56,770 nt of DNA from Planctomycetota bacterium (lineage in GTDB: Bacteria; Planctomycetota; Planctomycetia; JALXBF01), in assembly GCA_026981825.1 (NCBI GenBank), contig JALSID010000285.1, positions 1-56,770 of the forward strand. The letters run 5' to 3'. This document shows, one piece after another, positions 8,487 through 19,500 of the stretch; positions within the stretch are counted from its first letter, which is position 1, and every line of letters begins with the position of its first letter. The translations under genes and the position numbers were made by a program. The notes beneath the pieces were generated by a model. It was not told the DNA's origin. It did not search any database and saw only the letters and a list, made by a program, of their open reading frames with translations.

Positions 8487-9086
8487 GCTCACGCTTGCGC
8501 GACAAAGGACTGCACTCACGCGCTCGCTTACTTCTCTACATGGACGGTTCCGTTGCTCGTGACGTGTTCGTCTCGTCCAACAAGGGTTCAGGTGGAGGTT
8601 GTCGTTGCTAGGTGACCTAGTGCTGTTCGTGATGTTTGCGTTGATGGTCTACCTCCTTAGCACGAGCGGCGAGGGATGCACGGCTTAACCCGCTGCTCCC
8701 GCGCCGTTTGTCCTGTCCTAGCGAAAGGGATCGAGCCGCGTCCGCGGCTGTCACCGCAATTTGCCTTCCGATGCGCGAGCTCGGAAGCACTTGATCTTCG
8801 ATGAGCATGCAGAAGGGGCGTGATCGATCGGGGAGGTCGTCCGGAGTCACTGTTCTGGCCAGGTGGTCGGGGGATGCGAACGGGGGCATCGATGGGACTT
8901 GTGCACGTCGACGGCCCCCTTTTGCTTTTGATTGACTCCCGCGAGACCAGGTCCCGCCGTCGGGACCCTGGACCGGGAGTACTGCTGAAGGGTCCGACGG
9001 CGAGGAAGGGCGCCACGCGTCGTCGCTGCGGGGAAGGGGGGGAAGGGATGGCCCGTACGCCGCGTTCGCTGCCGTTCGATCCGCGT
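8487..9086. other. Convergent intergenic region
   Basis: This 600-bp gap lies between the rightward small membrane gene and the leftward acylphosphatase gene. It contains one terminator-like hairpin (8882-8928). A possible 27-codon TTG-started ORF at 8605-8688 encodes a hydrophobic peptide (LLGDLVLFVMFALMVYLL...) but is too short to support alone. Confidence 0.45.
8882..8928 (+). terminator. Candidate intrinsic terminator
   Basis: GGGGGC at 8882-8887 pairs with GCCCCC at 8914-8919. The stem is extended with a bulge by TCGA/TCGA pairing, and it is followed by TTTTGCTTTT. It would stop plus-strand transcription from the small membrane genes. The loop is long, so strength is uncertain. Confidence 0.45.
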
Positions 9087-9386
9087 TCAATAGCGGATCT
9101 CGAATCCGATCAGATCGCCTCGGGCCGGTTCGCGGTACTCCTCAACGTCGCGTATGTAATGGCTCATCGCATCCTTGACTTCCGCCAGGAATCGTTCGAC
9201 TTCCTCCGGAGCGCCCTCCACGACAAGTTCTACTCGGCCATCAGGCAGGTTACGAACATAGCCGCTCACGTCATAGCGGCTGGCGATGGACCACGCCGTG
9301 GCTCGAAAGCCAACCCCCTGTACACGTCCGGAGAAGTAGACCGTGCGTCGCTCGTTCGTTCCTGCCGGTTCGGCCATGGCGTTCAC
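9087..9386 (-). CDS. acyP: Acylphosphatase
   Basis: The 99-residue protein matches the small cytosolic acylphosphatase family, which hydrolyses carboxyl-phosphate bonds as in acetyl phosphate or carbamoyl phosphate. The phosphate-binding loop G-R-V-Q-G-V-G-F-R ends in catalytic Arg28. The second catalytic residue is Asn46 in YVRNLPDGRVE. The C-terminal region (EEVERFLAEV...F-E-I-R-Y) is normal. The family is usually about 90 residues, so the start is either at 9386 or four codons later (MAEPAG). It lies 129 bp downstream of polX on the same strand and may be read through from it. Confidence 0.93.
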   Translation of the reverse strand: MNAMAEPAGTNERRTVYFSGRVQGVGFRATAWSIASRYDVSGYVRNLPDGRVELVVEGAPEEVERFLAEVKDAMSHYIRDVEEYREPARGDLIGFEIRY

Positions 9387-9515
9387 TCCTCAGCGAGGCT
9401 AACCTTTTCTCACAGGCAACTGCCTTGGGGGAATCGGTCGTCCCAATCGGGCCAGGGAGACTCGGGAACGGCCTGGCACAGGTCATGTGCCGCTGTTGGG
9501 CTTGGCCTTCGCTAC

Positions 9516-11249
9516 TCAGGCTCGGGAGCTGCGCCGCTGCCGGAGCAGCTTGAGCAGCTCCTTGAGCGGGCGCGTGTTGATGATGTGTTTCGCTTCGAGC
9601 GCCCCCCTTCGAGCCTGGTACACGCCGAACTCCATGAAGCGTAGCTCATCGATCGAATGAGCGTCCGTACCGATCGCGATCAGCACGCCGCGTTCGCGAG
9701 CGGCAAGGAGGGCGACGTCATCCAGGTCCAGCCGACTCGGTTGGGCGTTCACCTCCAGGAAACAGCCGTAATCCGCCGCCGCCTTCAGCACCGCGTCCAG
9801 ATCGACTTCGTAGGGTTTTCGCTTGCCGATCAGCCGACCGGTAGGATGTCCGATGCAGTGGACGTAGGGGTTTTTGATGGCGTTCAAGATGCGCCGGGTG
9901 ATTTGTTCTCGTGGCTGGTTCTGTCCATAGTGCACCGACGCCACGACCCAGTCCGCTTCTGCAACGACGTCGTCGGGGAGATCCATCGAGCCATCTTCGA
10001 GGATATCCATCTCGACCCCCTTGAGCACGGTGATGCCTGGGATCCGCCCGGCGATGCGGTCGATTTCCGCCCAGTGGGCGCGAAGAGCCTTGGCGTCCAG
10101 GCCGCCGGCAACGGTGACCCGTTTCGAGTGGTCGGTGATAGCCATGTATTGGTAGCCCATCTCCTTGCACGCCAGGATCATCTCCTCGATTGAAGCGCGC
10201 CCGTCGGTTGCGGTGGTATGCATGTGGAGATCGCCCCGGATGTCGTGCAGTTCCACAAGCTTTGGCAGTCGGCCCTGGAGTGCCCACTCGATTTCCCCGC
10301 GTGCTTCACGCAGCTCCGGCGGGATCCACGGCAGCCCCACCGCGGCGTAGACCTCCTCTTCGGTCTTGCCCGCGATCCGTTTGTCCCCGCGGAAGACGCC
10401 GTACTCGTTGACCTTCAGCCCCTTTTCCTGAGCCATGCGACGGATCTGGATGTTGTGCGCCTGCGAGCCGGTGAAGTACTGGAGCGCCGCCCCATAGGAC
10501 TCGTCCGGCACCACCCTCAAGTCGAGCTGCATGCCGTTCTTCAGTCGGATGCTCATCTTTGTGTCCCCCCGAGCCAGCACGTCCGCGAGGGCCGGATACT
10601 GAGCGAGCCGATCCATGACGGGGGCAGAGCGGTCGCAGGTTACGAGGACGTCCAGGTCGCCCACGGTTTCCTTGCGGCGACGATAGCTGCCGGCCACCTC
10701 GATCTGATGCAGTTCAGGCACCTCGCGCAGGTGTCGAACCACCGACTCGGCAAAGACCTTCGCCTCCGCCAGGTAGACCCGCCTCTGGACCTGTTCGAGG
10801 TGTTCGAGGGCTTCTAAGATTGCCCGTTCCGTCTTCGCTCCGAACCCGCGGAGCCGCTGGATCCGATGTTCTTGGGCCGCTTTCTTCAGGTCCTCGATCG
10901 ATTTGACGCCGAGCTTCTCATACAGCGCCCACGCCCGCTTTGGCCCGAGCCCGGGCACGTCGAGCAGTTCGCGCAGCCCTGGTGGAACCTTCTCGCGAAG
11001 CTCCTGCCGCATCGGATGATCGCCCGTCTGGACGATGATGCGGATCTTCTCGGCGAGGTCTTTTCCGATCCCGGGTAGGTCTTCCAGCTTGCGATTCGGG
11101 TTCCGCACAATCTCCTCGACCGGCTCTGGCAGTTCCCGAACGGTCCGGGCGGCATTCCGGTAGGCACGCACCCGGAACGGGTTTTCCCCCAGGATTTCGA
11201 GCAGGTCCGCGATCTCCTCGAAGACCATGGCCACTTCTGGGTTTTCCAT
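9516..11249 (-). CDS. polX: DNA polymerase/3'-5' exonuclease PolX
   Basis: The 577-residue protein has the full bacterial PolX layout. An N-terminal helix-hairpin-helix/8-kDa region (about 1-120, with LPGIGKDLAEKI and VPGLGPKRAW) is followed by the X-family nucleotidyl transfer domain, with metal-binding Asp residues in VGDLDVLV and LDLRV. A C-terminal PHP domain begins with DLHMHTTATDG and continues with ITDHS, EMDIL, SVHYG, GHPTGR and GTDAHS. Length and motifs match family members of about 570 residues, which act in base-excision and gap repair. The start was set at ATG 11249 (MENPEVAMVFEEIADLL) because the frame upstream is Arg/Ser/Pro-rich and unlike the family. folC lies 223 bp upstream on the same strand. 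Confidence 0.95.
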   Translation of the reverse strand: MENPEVAMVFEEIADLLEILGENPFRVRAYRNAARTVRELPEPVEEIVRNPNRKLEDLPGIGKDLAEKIRIIVQTGDHPMRQELREKVPPGLRELLDVPGLGPKRAWALYEKLGVKSIEDLKKAAQEHRIQRLRGFGAKTERAILEALEHLEQVQRRVYLAEAKVFAESVVRHLREVPELHQIEVAGSYRRRKETVGDLDVLVTCDRSAPVMDRLAQYPALADVLARGDTKMSIRLKNGMQLDLRVVPDESYGAALQYFTGSQAHNIQIRRMAQEKGLKVNEYGVFRGDKRIAGKTEEEVYAAVGLPWIPPELREARGEIEWALQGRLPKLVELHDIRGDLHMHTTATDGRASIEEMILACKEMGYQYMAITDHSKRVTVAGGLDAKALRAHWAEIDRIAGRIPGITVLKGVEMDILEDGSMDLPDDVVAEADWVVASVHYGQNQPREQITRRILNAIKNPYVHCIGHPTGRLIGKRKPYEVDLDAVLKAAADYGCFLEVNAQPSRLDLDDVALLAARERGVLIAIGTDAHSIDELRFMEFGVYQARRGALEAKHIINTRPLKELLKLLRQRRSSRA

Positions 11250-11472
11250 GGGGGCCTCCCCCTGGCGAGCAGAGCCAGACGCTACCAACCGCAACCGGCA
11301 GCCAACACTCAAAGAATGGTAACTTCGTCCGATACTCGGCGCCGCAGGCGCCCACCGGCCCTGCGGAGCAGCCATCCTTTGGCCGTCGGCGGACTGGGGC
11401 CATGCCGTTTCGGGACCGCGCGGGCTTGAGGGCGCATCGATGAGGCGAAAACGGACCGTGCGCGAAGCTGGC

Positions 11473-12867
11473 TCACGGTTGCGCGGCTGTCGTGTCTTCC
11501 GTCCAGCCGAACGCCCGCTTTGCCTCACCGACGGCAAACACCGAGCCGGCGATGACGAGCAGGCCACCGGATGCTTCGGCGAACCCCTGGAGCACGGCTT
11601 CGCGAATCGAGCCGGCGATGCGACAGGGGATCCCGGCTGCCAGGCACTCAGCCTGCACGGCTTCGGGTTCGGCCGATCGGTACCACTTGACCGGAGCGGC
11701 AATCACGAGATCGAACTCCGGTGCAAGAATCTGCGCGATTTGGTCCAGAGCTTTGTCCCGTAGGATGCCCAGGATCAGCACGTGTGGTCTTTTCTCCGCA
11801 AAATGCTCGCCCACGTACTCGCAGAGCGCGGAGACGCTTTCGGGCGTGTGAGCGACGTCCAGCAACATGTCCGTTTCCCCCCGGCGACGAAGCTCCAAAC
11901 GTCCCGGCCAGCGCGCCGCTGCCAGCCCCCTTCTTATCGCCGCTTCGTTCAGTTGCGAGGCGAACGCTGGGACTGCGCGCACTGCTGCTATCGCCAGCGC
12001 TGCATTGCGGCACTGGAAGGTGCCGGCCAGGGGGAGCCGGAGGTCACGGTACGACTCGAACGAGCCATCGGCACTGCAGACGAAGTCGAAGCGTTGCTCA
12101 GTCCGGCCCGGAGCACGCACGATCGCATCGAAGTGGCGGCCCAGTTCGTAACATTTGACCCGCTGTTCTCCGGCGCGCTGTAGAACTACCTCGCGGGCCG
12201 GATCGGCGGTCACACCGGTGACGACGGGCGCCGGAGCCTTCACAATGCCGGCCTTCTCGGCAGCGATGTGTTCCAGCGAATCCCCTAGGATCGCGGTGTG
12301 TTCGAGTTCGACCGTGGTGATCACGCTGACGGCCGGCCGCACAACGTTGGTCGCGTCGCGGCGGCCGCCCACGCCGACCTCCACAACGGCCACGTCCACC
12401 TCTTGCCGCGCGAAATGCACGAACGCCACGGCCGTCGCTGCCTCGAAGAACCGCGGACGCGGCAAGCCGTGCCTATCCAGGGTTTGGAGCAGCTCCCGGA
12501 CGTGGCGGTCCAGTTCCTCGTCGGTCACCGGCACGGCGTCGACCTGGATCCGTTCGTTGAACGAGGTCAGTGACGGTGATGTGTACAGGCCGACGCGGTA
12601 TCCGGCTGCTTTCAGGAGCGACGCGGCAATGGCGGCCGTGGAGCCCTTACCTTTACTGCCGGTGATGTGGATCACGGGATATCTCAGGTGCGGGTTGCCG
12701 AGGGCCTCGACGACAGGGCGCATCAGGTCCAGGCCGTGCCGTTTCCTTTGGGTCTCGAGGCCGAACTCCCGTTCCACCACACTGATCGGTTGTTGTTCGC
12801 CGTCGTCGGCGCGGTACCGCCGCGCCCACAGTCCTGGGGACAGGCGAGTGGATCCGCGGAGCGTCAC
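11473..12867 (-). CDS. folC: Bifunctional folylpolyglutamate synthase/dihydrofolate synthase
   Basis: The 464-residue Mur-ligase-family enzyme adds glutamate to dihydropteroate or folate using ATP. The P-loop is ITGSKGKGST (about 68-77). It is followed by TSPSLTSFNERI, FEAATAVAF, VEVGVGGRRDATNV and the H-T-A-I-L-G-D-S-L-E-H-I-A-x-E-K-A-G-I-V-K signature of FolC. The C-terminal domain has DVAHTPESV, the usual D-x-AHN region with Thr in place of Asn. The start is GTG at 12867, with GAGGAG eight bases upstream. The gene is first in a leftward run with polX and acyP, and the products are not functionally linked in an obvious way. Confidence 0.93.
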   Translation of the reverse strand: MTLRGSTRLSPGLWARRYRADDGEQQPISVVEREFGLETQRKRHGLDLMRPVVEALGNPHLRYPVIHITGSKGKGSTAAIAASLLKAAGYRVGLYTSPSLTSFNERIQVDAVPVTDEELDRHVRELLQTLDRHGLPRPRFFEAATAVAFVHFARQEVDVAVVEVGVGGRRDATNVVRPAVSVITTVELEHTAILGDSLEHIAAEKAGIVKAPAPVVTGVTADPAREVVLQRAGEQRVKCYELGRHFDAIVRAPGRTEQRFDFVCSADGSFESYRDLRLPLAGTFQCRNAALAIAAVRAVPAFASQLNEAAIRRGLAAARWPGRLELRRRGETDMLLDVAHTPESVSALCEYVGEHFAEKRPHVLILGILRDKALDQIAQILAPEFDLVIAAPVKWYRSAEPEAVQAECLAAGIPCRIAGSIREAVLQGFAEASGGLLVIAGSVFAVGEAKRAFGWTEDTTAAQP

Positions 12868-13211
12868 TCAAACTTCTCCTCTACTTGCTCGGTAACGGAG
12901 CGCGGCTGGGACGCCACGCGCCCGCAGCACTCCAACCAGCCGACCGGCCGGTTCGGCCGGCCGGCGTGCGGCCCTGAATCGGCAGGCGGGAACAGGGGCA
13001 AACGACGCGCATCGCTGCAACCACGCCCTCCCGCAGCCGTGCGCGATTATAGTGCCCGTGGGTTGCCACCGGCCTGGGCCCCCCGTAGAGACTATTCTCG
13101 TGTGGGGTCAGGAGGGCGGCGGGTGGGCTAAGCTCGGCGGGATTCCGCCGTATCATGAGCACACGGGGCGCAAGCGATCGGAGTTGCGGTCTGGACCTGG
13201 GGAGGTTCGAG
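12868..13211. other. Divergent intergenic region
   Basis: This 344-bp region lies between leftward folC and the rightward membrane gene. The ORF of the latter could start at 13155, which would shorten the gap. GC-rich inverted strings (CCGGCCGGTTCGGCCGGCCGG, partly, near 12941-12964) are present. I assign no promoter. Confidence 0.35.
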
Positions 13212-13655
13212 GTGAGCGCCATCGTTTCGTGGTTGATCGTGTGGGCCATCGTTGCCGTTGGACTCTATCTGGCGGTGACCGTGTCGGCCGGCGCGCTGTT
13301 CGATATCCCGGTGGAGTTGGTTCCCTGGCGCGTCGTGGCGGTCTCGCCGTTTCTCGCTCTGGCCATGGTACGCTGGCCCCTTGTGTTTCCGGACATGTTC
13401 TACAACCTGGGACCACTCGTCGGCCACGCGCTGCTTTGGGTGCTGACCTTCATCCTGGCGTTCCGTTTCCCCCTTGGCTATGGGGTCGGCGTCGCGCTGA
13501 TCTCGTTGCTCCTGATCGGCCCCGTGGCCTCCTACACCGTCGTATCTTTGAGCCAGGCTCCGGGGGCGGGCCTGGCCGGAGCGGCAAGCGCCGCGCTGGA
13601 TGGCGCGGCGCCGGGAACCGCTATAATCGAACTCTGCATGGTGATCGTTAGCTGA
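13212..13655 (+). CDS. Small integral membrane protein, unknown
   Basis: The 147-residue protein has about four hydrophobic segments: [49 protein letters not shown] and [15 protein letters not shown]. The C-terminal tail is Ala/Gly rich. The start GTG 13212 is chosen because GGAGG sits at 13201-13205. An upstream in-frame start at 13155 would add 19 charged residues with no ribosome site. It ends 32 bp before dapA on the same strand and could be cotranscribed. I do not recognise the family. Confidence 0.65.
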   Translation: MSAIVSWLIVWAIVAVGLYLAVTVSAGALFDIPVELVPWRVVAVSPFLALAMVRWPLVFPDMFYNLGPLVGHALLWVLTFILAFRFPLGYGVGVALISLLLIGPVASYTVVSLSQAPGAGLAGAASAALDGAAPGTAIIELCMVIVS

Positions 13656-13687
13656 CCGGAGGTGCGTGCGAAACTTCGGGTAGCTCC

Positions 13688-14611
13688 ATGTTTGAACGGC
13701 CGTCTCCCAGGAAAGGGGAAAAATTCGCCGGCGTTACGGTGGCCCTGATCACGCCGTTTCGAAACGGTGAGGTGGACTACGACGCTTTGCGCCGCCTTGT
13801 CGACTGGCACGTGGAACAGGGCACCGACTGCATCGCCCCTGTGGGAACCACGGGCGAATCACCGACGCTGAGCCACGAGGAGCACGAGCGTGTGATTGCC
13901 GCCGTGGTGGAGCATGCCGCGGGGCGGATCACGGTAATGGCGGGCACCGGATCGAACAGCACCAGTGAAGCGCTCCGCTTGACCACGTTCGCCGCTCGTG
14001 CGGGGGCCGACGGTGCGCTGATGGTCAGCCCATACTACAACAAGCCGAACCAGGAGGGGATCTACCGGCACTTTGCGGCAATAGCCGAGGCGGTGGATCT
14101 TCCCATCGTGGTCTACAACATCCCGGGACGAACCGGCCGAAACATCGAGCCGGAAACCCTGCGGAGGCTGGCGGAGATCCCCAATATCGTGGCGGTCAAA
14201 GAGGCGAGCGGTTCGCTTGATCAGGTGTCGCGGCTTGCGATCGAGACCAACCTCACCATCCTCTCGGGTGACGACACGCTGACACTACCGATGCTTGCAG
14301 TGGGTGGTTCGGGTGTTATCTCGGTACTGGCGAACATTGCCCCTCAGCAGTTGCAGCGGATGATCGAGGCGTACCAGGATGGTCGGGTCGACGAAGCGAA
14401 AGCAATCCACCAGCGGCTCTTTCCGCTCGCGTATGATCTGCTTAACCTCTCGGTGAACCCGGTACCCATCAAGGCGGCCATGCAGCTTCTGGGCCGGGAT
14501 ACGGGTGAGCTGCGCTTGCCTCTTGTCCCCCTGGAGGGGCCGGCGCTGGAGCGGTTGCGGCGCCGCCTGGAAGAGGTTGGTCTCCTGGAGGCCCAGGCGG
14601 CCGGGCGCTAG
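13688..14611 (+). CDS. dapA: 4-hydroxy-tetrahydrodipicolinate synthase
   Basis: The 307-residue TIM-barrel enzyme condenses pyruvate and aspartate semialdehyde in lysine and diaminopimelate synthesis. The Schiff-base lysine is Lys171 (IVAVKEASG). The proton-relay residues Thr54/Thr55 (GTTGES), Tyr117 (SPYYNKP) and Tyr143 ([10 protein letters not shown]) and carboxylate-binding Arg148 are all present. Length is normal (about 290-300 residues). Related pyruvate aldolases such as NanA share the fold, but the [10 protein letters not shown] and YNIPGRTG motifs favour DapA. The gene stands apart from other lysine genes. Confidence 0.94.
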   Translation: MFERPSPRKGEKFAGVTVALITPFRNGEVDYDALRRLVDWHVEQGTDCIAPVGTTGESPTLSHEEHERVIAAVVEHAAGRITVMAGTGSNSTSEALRLTTFAARAGADGALMVSPYYNKPNQEGIYRHFAAIAEAVDLPIVVYNIPGRTGRNIEPETLRRLAEIPNIVAVKEASGSLDQVSRLAIETNLTILSGDDTLTLPMLAVGGSGVISVLANIAPQQLQRMIEAYQDGRVDEAKAIHQRLFPLAYDLLNLSVNPVPIKAAMQLLGRDTGELRLPLVPLEGPALERLRRRLEEVGLLEAQAAGR

Positions 14612-14810
14612 CAACAGCCGCGGGCACCGACCATCAAACGGGCCACACGGAGGTGTCTGTACTCTCCAGCGCCCCCGTGAGCAGGTGAGATCGCGACCGC
14701 TTCCCACCCGTCCCGGCGGGCCAAAAGTAACCTTGTCGCCTTCTACCGCATAGGTCACACTCTGCCCGAGGTCACCTGGAGTATGTTTTGGAACTGCCGC
14801 AGACCGCGGA

Positions 14811-16004
14811 GTGCGCGTGTTGTCGCACGTTACCACCGAGCGCGATACCAAAGCCACCGGGGATTCGGCCAGACGCTCGCGCCTGGCGACCGCGCTGATC
14901 CTGGGCATCGTGCTCACTGTGGTCGGCTGCACCGGGCCCCGACCTATCCGGCTGAAGTGGCCGTGGGCGCGGAGCAGGGACGCTGAGCAGTCCGTTGCCG
15001 AGCAGACCAGGCCGCGGGCGAAATCTCCTCCGGTGGTGCTGCAGCCGATCGTGCCTGCCGAAGCAAGATCCGAGGACACGGAAGTCATCTCCACCGTGGT
15101 CGCTCGGGTGAACGGGGAGCCCATTCTGGCCGAGGATCTGCTTGCGCCACTCCGCGACCGCCTGGCCAAGGCGAGGGAGTCGCTCACGGAGCCGGAATTC
15201 ATCGCTTTACGCAACCAGTTGCTCAAGAAGCAGCTCGACGCTCTGATCGAACGCCAGCTCATCGTGCAGGAAGCACGCAGGCGGTTCCCCGAGCCGGTTC
15301 AGCGGCGGATCGAGGCTGTGGCGGACAAGGAGTTCGAGAAGCAGTTGGAGGCGGAGGCGAAGCGGTTGAACCTGCGGAGCGTCAGTGCGCTCCGCCAGCA
15401 GCTTGAGCAGTCCGGCCAGTCTGTCGAGCGGATGCGGCAGGTCTTTCGGGACACATTCCTGGCACAGCAGTTCATCCGCTCCCAGATTGCCGACAAGGTC
15501 AAGGTGACGCGACGCGAAATGCTGGAGTGGTACCGCCAGCACCGCCACGAGTTCGAGTCCTCGCCGATGGTTCGGTGGCGCGAGATCCTGGTCAGCGAGA
15601 AGCGACACGGTTCCCGCGCGGCGGCTCGTGCTCATGCCGAGCGGCTCGTGCAGGCGCTCCGCAACGGAGCGGAGTTTGCTGAGCTGGCTCGAAAGGAGAG
15701 CGATGGGGCCACCGCGCCGAAGGGGGGCCAGTGGCCGTGGACTCCCCCGGGCAGCTATGCCGTCGATGCTGTGGACCACGCTCTGTTCTCGCTCCCCGTC
15801 GGCGCAATCAGCGATCCGATCGAAGGGCCGGAGGGGTACCATATCGTCCAGGTCCAGGAACGGCGGGAAGGGGGAGTGCCGCCGTTCGAGGAGGTGCAGG
15901 ACGAAATCGAGCGACGGCTGCGCCAGGAGAAGACTGAGCAGGAGCTGTCGCGGCTCATCCAGAAGCTCAAAGAGCGGGCGTATATCGTTTCGGTGCTTGA
16001 CTGA
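14811..16004 (+). CDS. Peptidyl-prolyl isomerase lipoprotein, SurA/PrsA-like
   Basis: The 397-residue protein has an N-terminal hydrophobic segment ending in the lipobox-like VVGC (ALILGIVLTVVGC), so it is probably a lipoprotein. A SurA N-terminal-like helical region follows (about 95-240, starting VVARVNGEPILAEDLL and rich in coiled-coil). Then comes a parvulin (PpiC) domain (about 240-350) with the usual ISDPIEGPEGYHIVQV end. It would assist folding of exported proteins. The C-terminal helix (EIERRLRQEKTEQELSRLI) is typical. The GTG start at 14811 gives a rather long N-terminus, and a later start is possible. Confidence 0.88.
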   Translation: MRVLSHVTTERDTKATGDSARRSRLATALILGIVLTVVGCTGPRPIRLKWPWARSRDAEQSVAEQTRPRAKSPPVVLQPIVPAEARSEDTEVISTVVARVNGEPILAEDLLAPLRDRLAKARESLTEPEFIALRNQLLKKQLDALIERQLIVQEARRRFPEPVQRRIEAVADKEFEKQLEAEAKRLNLRSVSALRQQLEQSGQSVERMRQVFRDTFLAQQFIRSQIADKVKVTRREMLEWYRQHRHEFESSPMVRWREILVSEKRHGSRAAARAHAERLVQALRNGAEFAELARKESDGATAPKGGQWPWTPPGSYAVDAVDHALFSLPVGAISDPIEGPEGYHIVQVQERREGGVPPFEEVQDEIERRLRQEKTEQELSRLIQKLKERAYIVSVLD

Positions 16005-16561
16005 GCGAAGGGGAAAGTCGCTCGAGGCTATCCCTTGGGCACGGGCGGGGTGGGGCATGCTCTTTGTCACGTCCATCTGTTAGCGGTCCGCATGTCACGT
16101 TGGGGCCAGGTGGTCCTGTTGTGCGCATCGTTGCCCTGCGCAGGTGGTTCCGCAGGTCGCGGCAGCTTGCCCGAGCTGGGGCCGGCGGCGCGCCGCGTCA
16201 GCTCGTTCAGTTCGCCAGGGGGGCACGTCTGTTGCGGGCGGTGCCGGTGAAGGGGGGATTTTGATACCCGCCCTGTTGTTGTGCGCAGATCTGTGGGGTG
16301 CGCGCGAACGGGGGGCCGTTGGCTCATGCGTGGGTGCCGGGGGAGGGGATGGCGGAAAGGCTCGCGGCGACCGGGTGCTTGACGGGTGTGAGCGCACCGG
16401 GTTATACTCTGGTTGACTGGGGGCGCGTGTTCGCTGTGTCTGGTCGTCCGGTGCAGCAAGCATCAAGTCACGTGGTCCGGTAGGTCGGGGACTCGATTAA
16501 CGGACGATGGCACGGCGCCGGACAGGAAGGATCCGTAGTGCCGGAGATCGGGATACTCTAG
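16005..16561. other. Intergenic region before the kinase gene
   Basis: About 560 bp with no gene I can support. Right after the PPIase stop there is a small stem GAGCGA/TCGCTC (about 16004-16024) without a T-tract, so it is not called a terminator. Small ORFs on both strands lack features. Confidence 0.4.
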
Positions 16562-19500
16562 ATGTCACAGTCTCGCGATCATGTCTCAGAGCCTGAGAGC
16601 CCGTCGTCTGCGGCGACCGCCCGGCCGGACGGGGAGCAGTTCGACGTCGAGTCTGCGCCGACGGTGGTGCGGGGGGTTCAGCGGCCACCCTCGGGCGGCT
16701 CCGCCGATCGCGTCCGCTTGCAGACCATCGACGCGCTCGTAGGCGCCCAGCTTGGGCCGTACCGGATCGAGGCGCACATCGGCAGCGGCGGTATGGGGAC
16801 GGTGTTCCGCGCTCTGGATGTGCGCCTGAACCGGCTGGTGGCGCTGAAGGTGTTGCCACCCGAGTTCGCCGACGATTCGAACTCCGTGCGGCGGTTCCTG
16901 TACGAGGCTCAGTGGGCGGCCCGTCTGGACCATGAGAACATCGCGCGCGTCTACGACATCGGCTCCGACAAGGGCTATCACTACATCGCGTTCGAGTACG
17001 TGGATGGCCGGTCCGTACGGGACCTCCTCGCCGAGAAAGGAGCTCTGGACCAGGTCGAGGTGGTGCGCATCGCTCTGCAGGTGGTCGGTGCTCTGTGCCA
17101 CGCAGCGGCGCGGGGAGTGGTTCACCGGGACATCAAGCCGTCGAATCTGATCATTACCCGGTCGGGACGGGTCAAACTCGTGGACATGGGGCTGGCACGC
17201 ACGTTCGAACGCCGCGGGCTGGCCAGTCTTACAGAGACCGGCATGACGCTGGGCACGTTCGACTACATCGCCCCCGAGCAGGCTCGCGATCCGCGCTCGG
17301 CAGATATCCGCAGCGATATCTACTCTCTGGGCTGCACCATGTTCCACATGCTCAGCGGGCGGCCGCCCTATCTCGATCCAAACCCGGTCCAGAAGCTGCT
17401 CCGGCACCAAAACGATCCCCCTCCGGATATCCGCCAGTTCGTCCCGAACGTGAACCGCTCCCTCGCTCGGGTGCTGGACCGGATGCTCCAGAAAGACCCG
17501 GCTCAGCGGTACCAGACGCCCGAGGAGCTGATGAGCGACCTGATTGACGTCGCTACCGAGCTGAACCTGAAGCCGGTGACAAGCGAGACGGTGTTGTGGA
17601 TTCGCCGTCGCTGGTCAGACCGCACCACCGCGCTTCTCGTCGGCCTCTGGGCCACCGTCATCGTCGGGGTGCTCGTGTTGCTTTTCCTGATCCGATATCC
17701 GTTCGGCTGGGGCGAGTCGGCAGCGGCCCCCGCCGGCCTACCGGAATCTGCAACGCAGGTCCGCTCCGGCCAGCCGGCCCCATCGACGGCGGAGTTGGCC
17801 GGTGAAGCAGGCACGGAGCCGAGTCCTGCCGCCAGTGAAACGGAAGGGGGGAAGCAAGAGTCGCAGGCAGAGCCCGCCGTTGCTCGGGAAGAGAAGCTGG
17901 TCCAGGTCCAGGATGGGGCAGAACTGCGGGAGGCGTTGGCTCGCTGTCCTGACGGAGCTGTTATCGAACTGGCAGTGCCTCCGGGTACCGTCATCGATAT
18001 TGACCCAGATGGGCGAGCAGCGCAGGAGGGGGTCGCTGGCCTACGGGTTCAGAACAAGACGGTGACGATCCGGCCGGGGAACGGTTGGTACGGCATCCTA
18101 CGGCTCACGGTCGATTCTGCAGCACCGGATGTGGCAGAATGGGCGTTCTTTGAGCTCGAAAACGCACGGCTTAACCTCCGGCACATCACGCTCGTGCTTC
18201 GCGGTACTGCTCCGAACAGCGGGCCGTTCTTCTTTGTGGCTTCCGCCAGCGACGTTAATCTCAGTGACGTTGTGCTCGTGGACGCCATACAGTGGGAGGA
18301 GGCCTCTTCGACGCCCTCCGGTCGCACATGGGTTTTCCTGGGCGAATCGCGCGTCATCGTCCCGGTCGACCAGCCTGCGGAAGTGGCTGGTACGGACGGA
18401 GAGCCGGAGTCCAACGGGGAAGCGGGCGCCGTTGTGGTCCGTCCCTCTCGGCTTCGGATGGAAAGATGCTTCGTCGGACCTGTCCATGGGTTGGCCCTGG
18501 CCAGCGGCCAATTCGAGCTCCGGCTGGAGGACACAACCGTGGCCTGGGCGGACCGGGTGCTGGTCGCCGGTGCTAGCGGGTACCTCGACCAGGATCTTCC
18601 CGTCCTGAGTGCCACGATTCGGCACAGTGCGTTGCACTTCGGGCGGGGGCCGTGTTTCGAGCTTCTGCAATTTTTCGAAGAGCAGGGGGGGCGTTCGTCC
18701 GCGGTCCTGCATGTCGAGTCGTCGGTTGTGGCGACGCTCTCCGACGAGCCCGGCGCCCTGGTAGCTTTAGACGGGGGCGACAATTGGTTCTGGCAGGGGC
18801 AGAACAACCATTACTATCGCCTCGCCCGTTTTCTGGTGCGGCACGGTGATGCCGAAGGCGACGACGGCTACGCGACTGTCGCCGACACCCTTTGGGCATG
18901 GCGTGAGCAGGATGCCGTGGAGGATGTGGATTCCGCCGCTGTTACCGAGGCACCGTGGACGGTCCGCAGATTCCGCTCCGACCAGGGGGCTCCGCACGCC
19001 GCCGAGCTACTTAGCAGCAAATCGCCGTCCGAAACGCAGGGGGCCGTTCACGTTGGGCCGCGATTCATGCCTCCGTGGCAGAATGAGTTCAACCAGCCCA
19101 TCGTGGAGCTCCTCGCGGCGGCCGTGGCAGGAAAGGTGCGGCTGAACCTGAGCCCTACCGCTCGCAGCGAGGTCGCAGGCGAACAGCCCGAAGAGCGGAA
19201 TACTCCCCCCGAGGCGGAACGCAGCTCCCCGATGCCAGAGTCCGCGGGGACTGCGAGCACGGCCAGTCAGCTTATCGTCGATCCGACCGACGACACGGCC
19301 TACCACTCACTGGCCGACGCTCTGGCTGTCGCACCCGATGACGCGGTGATCGTGCTTAATGCAGAGGGGGAATTCAAGGTGCCCCCTCTGACCATAAAGG
19401 GGAAAACGGTCAGGGTTCAAGCGGCTGCCAATCGTAGGCCCGTCTTGCGCCTCGATCCCCTGGCCGTCACGGACATCTCACCGCGCGCGGCGCTCTTTTC

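Noticed and set aside
8605..8688. 27-residue hydrophobic peptide gene
   Set aside because: The TTG start and short length give too little support, although a GGTGGAGG string lies upstream.
8820..9644. 274-residue plus-strand ORF
   Set aside because: It runs antisense through the acylphosphatase gene and the end of polX.
11250..11702. N-terminal extension of PolX by 151 residues
   Set aside because: Arg/Ser/Pro-rich, overlaps folC, and PolX proteins begin at the MENPEV-type helix.
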